Below are positions 1 to 5,575 of a stretch of 6,107 nt of DNA, piece by piece. The notes beneath the pieces are model-generated. The model saw only the letters and a program-made list of their open reading frames with translations. It did not search any database and had not been told where the DNA came from. This DNA comes from CBDUUP01 sp965370435 (GTDB lineage: Bacteria > Chloroflexota > Anaerolineae > Anaerolineales > UBA11579), in NCBI GenBank assembly GCA_965370435.1, contig CBDUUP010000286.1:1-6107 (forward strand), in the 5' to 3' direction. The position numbers and the translations under genes were made by a program. Position 1 is the first letter of the stretch. Each line of letters begins with the position of its first letter.

Positions 1-92
1 GTCCCGGCGGGACGATATCCTTTGAACTGGTCGGCTATTACGACCACGAAAGCGAGATTGACAGTTACGAGTTAATTATGTATGGATATTGA
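1..92 (+). CDS. C-terminal end of an unidentified protein (partial)
   Basis: An open frame enters from the left edge (first whole codon at position 3) and ends at TGA 90-92, giving 29 residues that finish in ...SYELIMYGY. The stretch alternates hydrophobic and polar residues (GTISFELVGYYD), as a beta-strand-rich C-terminus would. The codons look like ordinary coding sequence, whereas the other two plus frames either stop early or give a less protein-like peptide. I do not recognise the family, and nothing can be said about function from so short a tail. No terminator is visible directly behind it. Confidence 0.5.
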   Translation, partial: PGGTISFELVGYYDHESEIDSYELIMYGY

Positions 93-340
93 TAGATCGC
101 TATAATCTGGGAAAGGATATGAACATAGACATCTGGAATTAGACTCGAGGGAATCCTGTACATTTCGACTAGATTTGGGATATATTATCTTCGCACATAC
201 TCAGCACCGTAAATTGTTTTGTGCCTCGCTGGATACAGTTGACTCACGTCACTCTGATGAACGGCGCGGGAATCTGGATTTGGCCGAACCCTACCCGCTG
301 GTGAAGACCGCGATGCCACCGGCATTAGCCGAACTGACTA

Positions 341-365
341 AAGCGACCGGTAAAACTGGTCGCTT
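341..365. repeat. 10-bp hairpin (inverted repeat) in the GC island
   Basis: AAGCGACCGG (341-350) can pair with CTGGTCGCTT (356-365) around a five-base TAAAA loop. Nine pairs are Watson-Crick and one is G-U. The plus strand continues with CTCCTCC and not a T-run. On the minus strand the stem is followed by only TTTAG, so it is a poor intrinsic terminator in either direction. It could be a factor-assisted terminator for the gene ending at 92, a structured RNA element, or one copy of a dispersed palindromic repeat. The pairing is seen directly; the role is unknown. Confidence 0.5.
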
Positions 366-474
366 CTCCTCCGGGCGGTAGGATATTACAACATATAGGA
401 TGAAGAAAACGAGTCGCCTTTCCAGTTGATATCGTTGGTTTGGTGCAATTCTGGTGCAGATAGCATGGAGACTA

Positions 475-498
475 TGTAAACTATGGACAATATTTACA
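475..498. repeat. Short dyad TGTAAA-N12-TTTACA
   Basis: TGTAAA (475-480) and TTTACA (493-498) form an inverted pair separated by 12 bases in A+T-rich DNA. A further TTTACA occurs at 588-593. The geometry would suit a dimeric regulator, but six-base arms in A+T-rich sequence arise readily by chance and no regulator family is indicated. Confidence 0.2.
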
Positions 499-566
499 AT
501 CTGACCGCCACATATAAGACTCTGTGGACACAATAGACCCACATATATGGTGTAGACTCTGGTCAC

Positions 567-593
567 TGAGGCTTTGTGCCTTCGTGGTTTACA
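567..593. repeat. Possible remnant of a widespread intergenic phrase (GGCTTTGTGCCTTCGTGG)
   Basis: The phrase GGCTTTGTGCCTTCGTGG followed by TTTAC resembles the 'CTTTGTGTCTTCGTGGTT'-type sequences that recur between genes in many unrelated bacterial genomes. When translated these give peptides of the LRLCAFVV type, as here. That resemblance is from memory. In this window only one copy is present, so it cannot be confirmed as a repeat from the sequence alone. Confidence 0.3.
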
Positions 594-639
594 TTATCAT
601 CATACGGTCATCCCTCCCCAGTATCCTCCAATACCAAAG

Positions 640-645
640 TATAAT
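640..645 (+). promoter_or_regulatory. Possible -10 element for purA
   Basis: A perfect TATAAT lies 38 bases before the purA start codon in A+T-rich sequence. No good -35 hexamer stands 16-18 bases upstream, where the sequence is C-rich (around 617-622). It therefore may be a weak or activator-dependent promoter, or chance. It is the best promoter candidate directly ahead of purA. Confidence 0.35.
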
Positions 646-683
646 AAAGGTAAATATTCGTTTAATTTGGGAAGGAGATTCTC

Positions 684-1976
684 ATGCCATTAGATATCAT
701 CGTAGGGGCGCAGTGGGGGGACGAAGGCAAAGGCCGCATGGTGGACTTGCTGTCCGCCCAGGCCGATTACGTGGCCCGCTACAGCGGAGGCGACAACGCC
801 GGGCACACCGTCACCGTGGGAGAGCAGATATTCAAACTGCATCTGCTGCCCTCCGGGTTGATCCACCCCCATACCGTGGGGGTGTTGGGGAATGGGATGG
901 TCATCAACCCCGCCACCTTGCTGGCAGAGATGGAACGCATCCGGGCTGCGGGGATCGAGGTGAACCCGGAGCGCCTGCGAATCTCTTACGCCGCCCATCT
1001 CATCACCCCCGCCCACCTAGCCCTGGACCAGGCCCAGGAACACCTCCGCGGGGACGAAGCCCTGGGCACTACCTTGCGAGGCATCGGCCCGGCCTACACC
1101 GATAAAGTAGCCCGTCATGGTCTGCGGGTGGAGCAGATGCTGGACTTGGAAGGGTTCGCCGAGGCGGTCCGCGAGCACGTCGCCAGCGTGAACCAAACCC
1201 TGACCACTCGCTACAGCGCTGAACCCCTCGACCCCGAGGCGGTCGCGGCTCAATACGCCGACTACGCTCACCAATTAACACCCTATATTGAAGAAGCCTC
1301 CGCCCTGCTCCACGGGGCATTGCAGGATGGACGCCGGGTGCTGGCGGAGGGCGCTCAAGGCACCTTGCTCGACCTGGATCACGGCACCTATCCATTCGTC
1401 ACCAGTTCCACGCCCACCGCGGCGGGCGCGATGATCGGGCTGGGATTGGGTATCAAGCATGTGGAGAGGATCATCGGGGTGACCAAAGTATTCCAAACCC
1501 GGGTGGGGGCTGGGCCATTCCCCACCGAAGTGACCGGCGAGTTGGCCGAACGCCTGCGGGGGACCGGGTCCAATCCCTGGGACGAGTTCGGCACCACCAC
1601 CGGACGCCCCCGCCGGGTCGGCTGGCTGGACATCCCCCTGCTGCGCTATGCGGCCCGGGTAAACGGCCTGACCGAGTTGGCTCTCACCAAGCTGGACATC
1701 CTCAGCGGCCTGCGCCCCTTGAAACTCAGCGCCGCTTACCGGGAGGGAGACCATACCCACCCCGAACCCACCCTCGGCCCGGCGGATTTGACCCCCTTCG
1801 AGCCGGTTTACGAGGAGCTGCCCGGTTGGGAGGCCGAGGTGATGGAAGTCCGCCAATGGGACGACCTGCCCGCTGGAGCGAAAGAGTACGTCCGCCGGAT
1901 CGAAGCCCTGACCGGGCTGCCCGTTCGGATCATCTCGGTGGGGCCAGAGCGCACCCAGGTAGTGCAGATATCGTGA
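684..1976 (+). CDS. purA: Adenylosuccinate synthetase
   Basis: This cytosolic, homodimeric enzyme joins IMP and aspartate using GTP to give adenylosuccinate, the first committed step from IMP to AMP. At 430 residues it matches the usual length. It carries the family signatures in order: WGDEGKGRMVD at 11-21 with catalytic Asp13 and P-loop Lys16; GGDNAGHT at 35-42 with catalytic His41; GTTLRGIGPAY at 128-138; then EGAQGTLLDLDHGTYPFVTSS, TRVGAGPFPTE, GTTTGRPRRVGWLD and ALTKLD; and a C-terminal IISVGPERT. Small departures from common versions (SSTPTAAGA after the HGTYPFVTSS motif, D37 in GGDNAGH) leave the catalytic residues intact. The ATG follows AAGGAG (672-677) at 6 bases. It stands alone, without purB or other purine genes beside it. 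Codon use is strongly GC-rich, like its downstream neighbours. Confidence 0.98.
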   Translation: MPLDIIVGAQWGDEGKGRMVDLLSAQADYVARYSGGDNAGHTVTVGEQIFKLHLLPSGLIHPHTVGVLGNGMVINPATLLAEMERIRAAGIEVNPERLRISYAAHLITPAHLALDQAQEHLRGDEALGTTLRGIGPAYTDKVARHGLRVEQMLDLEGFAEAVREHVASVNQTLTTRYSAEPLDPEAVAAQYADYAHQLTPYIEEASALLHGALQDGRRVLAEGAQGTLLDLDHGTYPFVTSSTPTAAGAMIGLGLGIKHVERIIGVTKVFQTRVGAGPFPTEVTGELAERLRGTGSNPWDEFGTTTGRPRRVGWLDIPLLRYAARVNGLTELALTKLDILSGLRPLKLSAAYREGDHTHPEPTLGPADLTPFEPVYEELPGWEAEVMEVRQWDDLPAGAKEYVRRIEALTGLPVRIISVGPERTQVVQIS

Positions 1977-1982
1977 AATCAC

Positions 1983-2078
1983 AACCTCCCGCAGGTTATT
2001 GAGTATCTATGCCCTTCATGAACTCAATCCCAACAAGCCAGCCAATGGTGAAAGTTAAGATGAAACCTGCGGGAGGTT
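1983..2078. repeat. Perfect 15-bp inverted repeat spanning the purA-lipoprotein junction
   Basis: AACCTCCCGCAGGTT (1983-1997) and AACCTGCGGGAGGTT (2064-2078) are exact reverse complements, 66 bases apart. Each arm is also a small palindrome: AACCT/AGGTT around CCCGC, and AAACCT/AGGTTT around GCGGG at 2063-2079. A second pair, ATTGAGT (1998-2004) and ACTCAAT (2022-2028), lies inside and abuts the first arm. This looks like one short palindromic element present twice in opposite orientation. It starts 6 bases after the purA stop codon, so it may act in 3'-end formation of purA, although no T-run follows. The second arm contains GGGAGG, a possible ribosome-binding site for the lipoprotein. Confidence 0.75.
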
Positions 2079-2836
2079 TCGGGGTGGAATATTGGCTATT
2101 GCTCATCCTGCTCTTGCTCGCGCTGGCGGCTTGTGCAGCCCCGCCAACGCCCCTGCCGACAGCCACGCCCTCCTCAACAGTCCCTCCCACAGAGACCTTC
2201 GTCTGGTTTCCACCCACCGCCACCTACACCCCTTTCCCCACCCGGGCCGTCACGCCCACCGAAGACCCTCGACCCGGCCTCGGCGCGCTGATCTTCTGGG
2301 ACGACTTCTCCACCGGGGAGTTCTGGGCCTTGAACCAGGGGAGCGTGGGCAGCGTGGCGCTGGGGAATAACGCCCTCACCATCGCCATCGCCCAGCCCCT
2401 GGGGTATCTGTTCACCACCCGCACCGAGCCGACCCTGAGCGACTTCTACGTGGAGGTCACCGCCAGCGCCAGCATCTGCACCGGCGAGGATGAATACGGC
2501 CTGCTTCTGCGGTTCGCGGCTTTATCGGATTTCTACCGCTTCTCCCTCTCCTGCGACGGGCGGGTGCGCTTGGACCGCATCTACCGCAGCCAGCCCTCCT
2601 CCCCCCAGCCCTGGCTGTTGACCGGCGTGGTTCCCCCCGGCGCGCCGGGCGTCTCCCGGCTGGCGGTATGGGCGCTGGGCGATGAGATGCACTTCTTCGT
2701 CAATGACGCGCTCCTCTTCACCGTGCAGGACGGGACCGTTCCGCGGGGCTTGCTGGGGCTGTTCGCCCGCTCGGCTGGCGATACGGCGGTGACGGTGAAT
2801 TTCTCGGATATGGAGGTGTGGGAGGTGGAGCCGTAA
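2060..2836 (+). CDS. Lipoprotein with Pro/Thr-rich linker and C-terminal jelly-roll-like domain
   Basis: A hydrophobic signal segment (WLLLILLLLALAAC) ends in a lipobox, predicting lipid attachment at Cys25 (numbered from ATG 2060) and a surface location. A Pro/Thr-rich spacer follows (about 26-73, PPTPLPTATP...), then a domain of about 180 residues (76-258). Its features (FWDDFSTGEFW at the start, alternating strands, YGLLLRF, FFVNDALLFT, GLLGLFARS, VNFSDMEVW near the end) resemble concanavalin A-like/LamG or DUF1080-type beta-sandwich domains, which often bind carbohydrate. That assignment is by pattern and no catalytic site is evident. Cys140 and Cys165 could form a disulphide. The start is uncertain: the frame is open from ATG 2009, with ATGs at 2045 and 2060 and a GTG at 2084. 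I chose 2060 because it gives a normal-length signal peptide with a Lys. GTG 2084 has the best Shine-Dalgarno but no basic residue in its n-region. Confidence 0.85.
   Translation: MKPAGGFGVEYWLLLILLLLALAACAAPPTPLPTATPSSTVPPTETFVWFPPTATYTPFPTRAVTPTEDPRPGLGALIFWDDFSTGEFWALNQGSVGSVALGNNALTIAIAQPLGYLFTTRTEPTLSDFYVEVTASASICTGEDEYGLLLRFAALSDFYRFSLSCDGRVRLDRIYRSQPSSPQPWLLTGVVPPGAPGVSRLAVWALGDEMHFFVNDALLFTVQDGTVPRGLLGLFARSAGDTAVTVNFSDMEVWEVEP
2071..2076 (+). promoter_or_regulatory. GGGAGG, possible ribosome-binding site for an alternative GTG start at 2084
   Basis: GGGAGG lies 7 bases before GTG 2084, in frame with the lipoprotein, and is the strongest Shine-Dalgarno-like sequence near any of its candidate starts. 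It sits within the second arm of the inverted repeat and would pair with CCTCCC at 1985-1990 if the long stem formed. If initiation is at an upstream ATG, this is simply coding sequence. Confidence 0.35.
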
Positions 2837-2866
2837 GGGAATGAAGATGGCGAATGCCAATTGCGG

Positions 2867-2895
2867 TTGCACCCCCTGCCTTTTTCCTGTAAAAT
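2867..2895 (+). promoter_or_regulatory. Possible sigma70-type promoter for the hydrolase gene
   Basis: TTGCAC (2867-2872) and TAAAAT (2890-2895) are 17 bases apart. The -10 matches the consensus at 5 of 6 bases; the -35 matches only its TTG. A start near 2902 would give a leader of about 22 bases. The spacing and the local A+T-rich patch favour it, but the -35 is weak and read-through from the lipoprotein gene is also possible. Confidence 0.4.
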
Positions 2896-2898
2896 AAA

Positions 2899-2915
2899 CC
2901 TGTCTGCTTGACAGG
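2899..2915 (+). promoter_or_regulatory. Hairpin overlapping the hydrolase ribosome-binding site
   Basis: CCTGTC (2899-2904) pairs with GACAGG (2910-2915) around a five-base loop. The 3' arm includes the first bases of the Shine-Dalgarno sequence AGGAG (2913-2917), which lies 6 bases before ATG 2924. In a transcript read through from upstream, the hairpin could partly mask the site. A transcript from the promoter at 2867-2895 would start inside the 5' arm and lack the full stem. Confidence 0.35.
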
Positions 2916-2923
2916 AGACTCTT

Positions 2924-3712
2924 ATGCAGCTTGAAATCATATCCCATGAACCCACCAGCACTCGCCGGAGGACGCCGCTCCTTTTCGTTCACGGTATGTG
3001 GCACGGAGCCTGGTGCTGGGAGGAGCATTTCCTGCCCTACTTCGCCCAACACGGCTATTCCGCTCACGCCTTGAGCCTGCGCGGCCATAGCGGCAGCGAG
3101 GGAGGGGAACGCCTGAGGTGGCATTCCTTATCTAATTACGTTTCTGACGTGAAGCAGGCAGTGGAAGGGATGGAGAGACCTCCGGTTTTGATCGGGCACT
3201 CGATGGGCGGGGTCATCACCCAGAAATACCTGGAGACTCACCAAGCCCCGGCTGCGGTCTTGCTGGGGTCGATACCGCCGGGCGGTCTGATACCGGCCAC
3301 CTTGCGATTCGCCCGCCGCCATCCGCTGGCTTTCCTCAAAGTAATCCTGACCATGCGCATGTATCCGGTGGTAAGCACGCCGGAGATGTACCGGGAGGGC
3401 TGCTTCACCGATGACTTCCCTGAAGAGCAGTTGATGAGCTACTTCGAGCAGGTGCATAATGAATCCTTCCGGGCCTATGTGGACCTGATGATCTTCAATT
3501 TGCCTCGGCCCAAACGGGTCAAAACGCCCTTGCTGGTGCTGGGCGCGGCCAATGACATGTTGATCACGCCGCAGGAGGTCAGGGCCACGGCTCGGGCTTA
3601 CGGCACAGCGGCGGAGTTCTTCCCCAATATGGGGCACAACATGATGCTGGAGACCGGCTGGCAGGCCGTGGCGGACTGGATCCTGGAATGGTTGGGGAAA
3701 AAAGCGCTGTAA
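2924..3712 (+). CDS. Alpha/beta-hydrolase fold protein (esterase/lipase-like)
   Basis: A 262-residue single-domain hydrolase. It has the oxyanion-hole HG motif (FVHGMWHGAWCW, 21-32), the nucleophile elbow GHSMGG with Ser93, Asp211 in GAANDMLITP and His238 in MGHNMML, so a complete Ser-Asp-His triad. Residues about 120-195 form the variable cap between core strands, which sets substrate choice. The family covers esterases, lipases and related C-C and epoxide hydrolases, and the sequence does not say which. No signal peptide is present, so it should act in the cytoplasm. The ATG follows AGGAG at 6 bases. The CoA-binding gene starts 32 bases after its stop, suggesting co-transcription. Together they might handle acyl or ester metabolites, but that is only an inference from proximity. 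Confidence 0.92.
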   Translation: MQLEIISHEPTSTRRRTPLLFVHGMWHGAWCWEEHFLPYFAQHGYSAHALSLRGHSGSEGGERLRWHSLSNYVSDVKQAVEGMERPPVLIGHSMGGVITQKYLETHQAPAAVLLGSIPPGGLIPATLRFARRHPLAFLKVILTMRMYPVVSTPEMYREGCFTDDFPEEQLMSYFEQVHNESFRAYVDLMIFNLPRPKRVKTPLLVLGAANDMLITPQEVRATARAYGTAAEFFPNMGHNMMLETGWQAVADWILEWLGKKAL

Positions 3713-3744
3713 CCCAAACCTCAAATTTCACTTGGAGGACCAAC

Positions 3745-4221
3745 ATGGCAACGTTAAAAGAAGCGGTAGATGATTTCCTGGCTCAGAAACGGATCGCGGT
3801 GGCGGGGGTCTCCCGGGACGGAGGGGCAGAAGCGGCCAATTTAGTTTATAAGAAACTGCGCGGCGCGGGCTATGAGGTGTTTCCGGTGAACCCCAATGCA
3901 GAGGATGTGGAAGGCGACCCTTGCTACCCCAGCGTGAAGGACATCCCCGGCGGGGTGGACGGGGTGGTCTTGGCGACCCATCCGAAATTTGCGGAGGGGA
4001 TCGTCCGAGACTGCGCCGAGGCGGGGGTGACCCGGGTCTGGATGCACCGCTCCTTCGGGGAGGGGAGCGTCTCGGAAGAGGCGGCGGTATTCTGCCATGA
4101 GAACGGCATCACGGTGATCGCCGGGGGCTGCCCGATGATGTTCTGCGAGCCGGTGGACATCGCCCATAAGTGCATGCGCTGGGTGTTGAATCTGACGGGG
4201 GGGCTGCCTAAGGAGGCTTGA
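3745..4221 (+). CDS. CoA-binding domain protein (YccU-like, CoA_binding_2 family)
   Basis: A 158-residue Rossmann-type protein of the small stand-alone CoA-binding family. It shows the first strand and glycine loop KRIAVAGVSRDGG (15-27), the second strand YEVFPVNPN (43-51), VDGVVLATHP (71-80), RVWMHRSFGEGSVSEEA (97-113) and the C-terminal VIAGGCPMMFCEP (124-136) with HKCMRW (141-146). CoA binding is known for the family, but the physiological role is generally unsettled. It is Cys-rich for its size (Cys60, 90, 117, 129, 134, 143), with Cys129 in the family's C-P position. I chose ATG 3745 because GGAGG (3734-3738) stands 6 bases ahead. An in-frame ATG at 3688 would overlap the hydrolase gene and add residues unlike the family. 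Confidence 0.93.
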   Translation: MATLKEAVDDFLAQKRIAVAGVSRDGGAEAANLVYKKLRGAGYEVFPVNPNAEDVEGDPCYPSVKDIPGGVDGVVLATHPKFAEGIVRDCAEAGVTRVWMHRSFGEGSVSEEAAVFCHENGITVIAGGCPMMFCEPVDIAHKCMRWVLNLTGGLPKEA

Positions 4222-4277
4222 GGGGGATAAATGGCAAGCTGGGAAAAAAAATTGAATTAGAGATAGGGGAAGTAAAC

Positions 4278-4305
4278 AAGAATGGAGAAATGGAGTCATT
4301 CTTTT
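4278..4305 (+). terminator. Weak terminator-like hairpin after the CoA-binding gene
   Basis: AAGAATG (4278-4284) pairs with CATTCTT (4297-4303) around a 12-base loop, and the 3' arm runs into TTTT (4302-4305) then AT. A G-U pair could extend the stem. The stem is A+T-rich and the T-run short, so it would be inefficient. It is the only terminator-like structure between this gene and the next promoter. Confidence 0.3.
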
Positions 4306-4375
4306 ATATCGAAATGATGAAGATATTTAGAGGTTTTATTAGGATATTGCATATATAATTCATCTGGTAAAATAC

Positions 4376-4405
4376 TTGACAGAGAGCAAATGTTCTGTGT
4401 AGAAT
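4376..4405 (+). promoter_or_regulatory. Strong sigma70-type promoter for the radical SAM gene
   Basis: TTGACA (4376-4381, perfect) and TAGAAT (4400-4405, 5 of 6) are separated by 18 bases, with A+T-rich DNA upstream that could serve as an UP-like element. Transcription would start near 4412, about 20 bases before the TTG start codon, leaving room for the GGAGA ribosome-binding site. This is the best promoter in the window and implies the gene has its own transcript, independent of the housekeeping block to its left. Confidence 0.72.
4384..4395. promoter_or_regulatory. LexA-box-like dyad in the promoter spacer
   Basis: GAGC-AAAT-GTTC lies wholly between the -35 and -10 hexamers. It differs by one base from the GAAC-N4-GTTC core of the Gram-positive-type LexA operator, and a repressor bound there would block RNA polymerase. 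An overlapping dyad, ACAGA (4379-4383) with TCTGT (4394-4398), has a different centre and may be what matters. With equal base use, a match this good is expected about once in 2,600 positions, so chance is possible. Confidence 0.3.
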
Positions 4406-4420
4406 AATTTCTATTATCAT

Positions 4421-4425
4421 GGAGA
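4421..4425 (+). promoter_or_regulatory. Ribosome-binding site that fixes the TTG start at 4433
   Basis: GGAGA stands 7 bases before TTG 4433. Going upstream in frame there is no ATG, GTG or other TTG before a stop at 4400-4402, and the next in-frame Met is residue 87. Only the TTG fits both the site and the length of the conserved region. Confidence 0.65.
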
Positions 4426-4432
4426 TACTCAT

Positions 4433-5575
4433 TTGACTACAGATATCACCACGCTTCCAGAAATCCAAGTCCTCGATAAGGTAAAGCCTCCTCAAATCGG
4501 TAAGACCTCTGTAGGACGTTCAATTTCATGGTACGTTGAGGAGCAAGCAGCTACGGGTAAATGGCGTGAAGAGGAAATCCCGGCTGAAACTGTTGGCCTC
4601 AGCCGCCCTTTGCGAGTTTTTCGAGTTTCGCGCAAAACTAATCTAATCACCTACAGTTGGCACGGCGACAAAAACACGTTCTGCCCACCGATGTGGTGGG
4701 ATTTAGCCATTGGGTCAGGGGCTTGCGGTCTGGGCTGTCGGGCTTGCTTCTTGATGCTCACCCACCGCATAAAGCGTGACCCCTGGCGGCATTTGCTTTA
4801 CGATAACCTGGATGATTTTCTGAACATCTCTGAGAAGTGGCTGGGCGCGTCGAACCGCCGTCCGCAACACACATTAGGAGTTGGCATTGACCGTTCCGAC
4901 TCTTTGTTATATGAAGGTGTTGCGCCTCATGTGCGCAACCTCGCGCCGCTTTTTGCCGACCCCAAGTACAACCTGAACGGTAATAAGTTGATTCTGTTGA
5001 CTAAAACAAAGAATACACACTATCTAGCTGAGATTCCCTCCGACCAACGCAGAAACATCGTCCCTAGTTTCAGCCTAAACCCTGAACCCATTGCCGATCT
5101 TTGGGAAGGGAAATGGCCGGATGGGCTTCGCATTTCACCGCCTATTTCAGAACGACTTGAAGCGGCCAGATTCGCCCAGGAAATGGGGTATGAAGTACGA
5201 GTGAGGATTGACCCGATTTTGACTCCTGCGGGATGGGAAGGTCACTATGCGGCCTTCGTGGCTGAAGTGAAGAAGCTGGGCATTGACTTCCGCTACTGGA
5301 CGTTGGGAACCTATCGAGAAAAGAACGGCCAGCTAGACGCCTGGCGGGAACGCTGGGGATTACTGCCCATGGAATGGCAGCCAGAAGATGACGAATTGGA
5401 AAAAGACGGCACACACTGGCATTTACCCGAAGCGCGCCGCATTGAGATTTACACAAAGGTGAGGGATATTATCTTGCGCGAGTTTCCGAGGGCGAGGGTG
5501 AGCTTATGCAAGGAGACTCACGTAGTGAGGAAAGCTGTAAGGCTTTGTAATGGGGATTGTAATTGCTTATTATGA
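4433..5575 (+). CDS. SPL-like radical SAM protein next to tcmP-like gene
   Basis: A 380-residue protein with the radical SAM cluster motif CX3CX2C (Cys98, Cys102, Cys105 in ACGLGCRACFL). Such cysteines bind a [4Fe-4S] cluster that cleaves S-adenosylmethionine. Spore-photoproduct-lyase-like landmarks follow: RDPWRHLLYDNLDDF (115-129), GIDRSDSLLYE (151-161), LILLTKTKNT (186-195), PSFSLNPEP (211-219), ERLEAARFAQEMGYEVRVRIDPI (240-262), WTLGTYRE and LCKETH (358-363). SPL repairs a UV thymine dimer. By eye, the SPL hydrogen-donor Cys aligns near Asp153 here, so this is probably a relative with another substrate. The tail has CNGDCNC (Cys372, 376, 378), which could bind a second metal site. Residues 1-85 are not recognised. 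Codon use is less GC-rich than in purA, suggesting transfer. It has its own promoter, and its last codons overlap the convergent tcmP-like gene. Confidence 0.87.
   Translation: MTTDITTLPEIQVLDKVKPPQIGKTSVGRSISWYVEEQAATGKWREEEIPAETVGLSRPLRVFRVSRKTNLITYSWHGDKNTFCPPMWWDLAIGSGACGLGCRACFLMLTHRIKRDPWRHLLYDNLDDFLNISEKWLGASNRRPQHTLGVGIDRSDSLLYEGVAPHVRNLAPLFADPKYNLNGNKLILLTKTKNTHYLAEIPSDQRRNIVPSFSLNPEPIADLWEGKWPDGLRISPPISERLEAARFAQEMGYEVRVRIDPILTPAGWEGHYAAFVAEVKKLGIDFRYWTLGTYREKNGQLDAWRERWGLLPMEWQPEDDELEKDGTHWHLPEARRIEIYTKVRDIILREFPRARVSLCKETHVVRKAVRLCNGDCNCLL

Larger units (their letters stand above)
93..683. other. Gene-poor stretch upstream of purA
   Basis: No convincing gene is seen here. The outer parts are A+T-rich, while about 230-381 is a GC-rich island. 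A plus-strand open frame at 175-381 (68 codons) crosses the island. Its distal half has codon choice resembling coding DNA (...LAEPYPLVKTAMPPALAELTK...), but it lacks a Shine-Dalgarno sequence and I recognise no family, so it may be a gene remnant or part of a repeat. A minus-strand frame at 291-566 shows no protein-like character. Sub-features listed separately are the hairpin at 341-365, a dyad at 475-498, a repeat-like phrase near 567-593 and a possible purA promoter at 640-645. Confidence 0.6.

Noticed and set aside
101..106. TATAAT resembling a -10 element
   Set aside because: No -35 hexamer at a usable distance (the nearest TTGATA ends only 6 bases upstream), and no convincing gene follows within several hundred bases.
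119..142. Tiny open frame MNIDIWN after GAAAGGA
   Set aside because: The Shine-Dalgarno would be only 1 base from the ATG, and the peptide has no leader-peptide character such as repeated regulatory codons.
524..1105. Plus-strand open frame of 193 codons
   Set aside because: It runs into purA out of frame, and its purA-overlapping part is Arg/Pro/Gly-rich, typical of a shadow of a GC-rich gene.
1275..1982. Minus-strand open frame of 235 codons opposite purA
   Set aside because: It is an antisense shadow permitted by GC-rich third positions. The plus strand encodes a complete PurA with all motifs.
2849..2885. Possible terminator after the lipoprotein (T-run at 2881-2885)
   Set aside because: Only a 3-bp stem (GGC/GCC) can be found nearby, and it is too far from the T-run.
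3688..3744. Upstream ATG as the start of the CoA-binding protein
   Set aside because: It would overlap the hydrolase gene, lacks a ribosome-binding site and adds unrelated residues. ATG 3745 has GGAGG at correct spacing.
4354..4359. TATAAT upstream of the radical SAM gene
   Set aside because: No -35 at 16-18 bases; it is part of the A+T-rich tract upstream of the much better TTGACA-N18-TAGAAT promoter.
4419..4436. Five-codon open frame (MEILI) whose stop overlaps the TTG start of the radical SAM gene
   Set aside because: The arrangement recalls translational coupling, but its ATG has no ribosome-binding site and GGAGA fits the TTG better.
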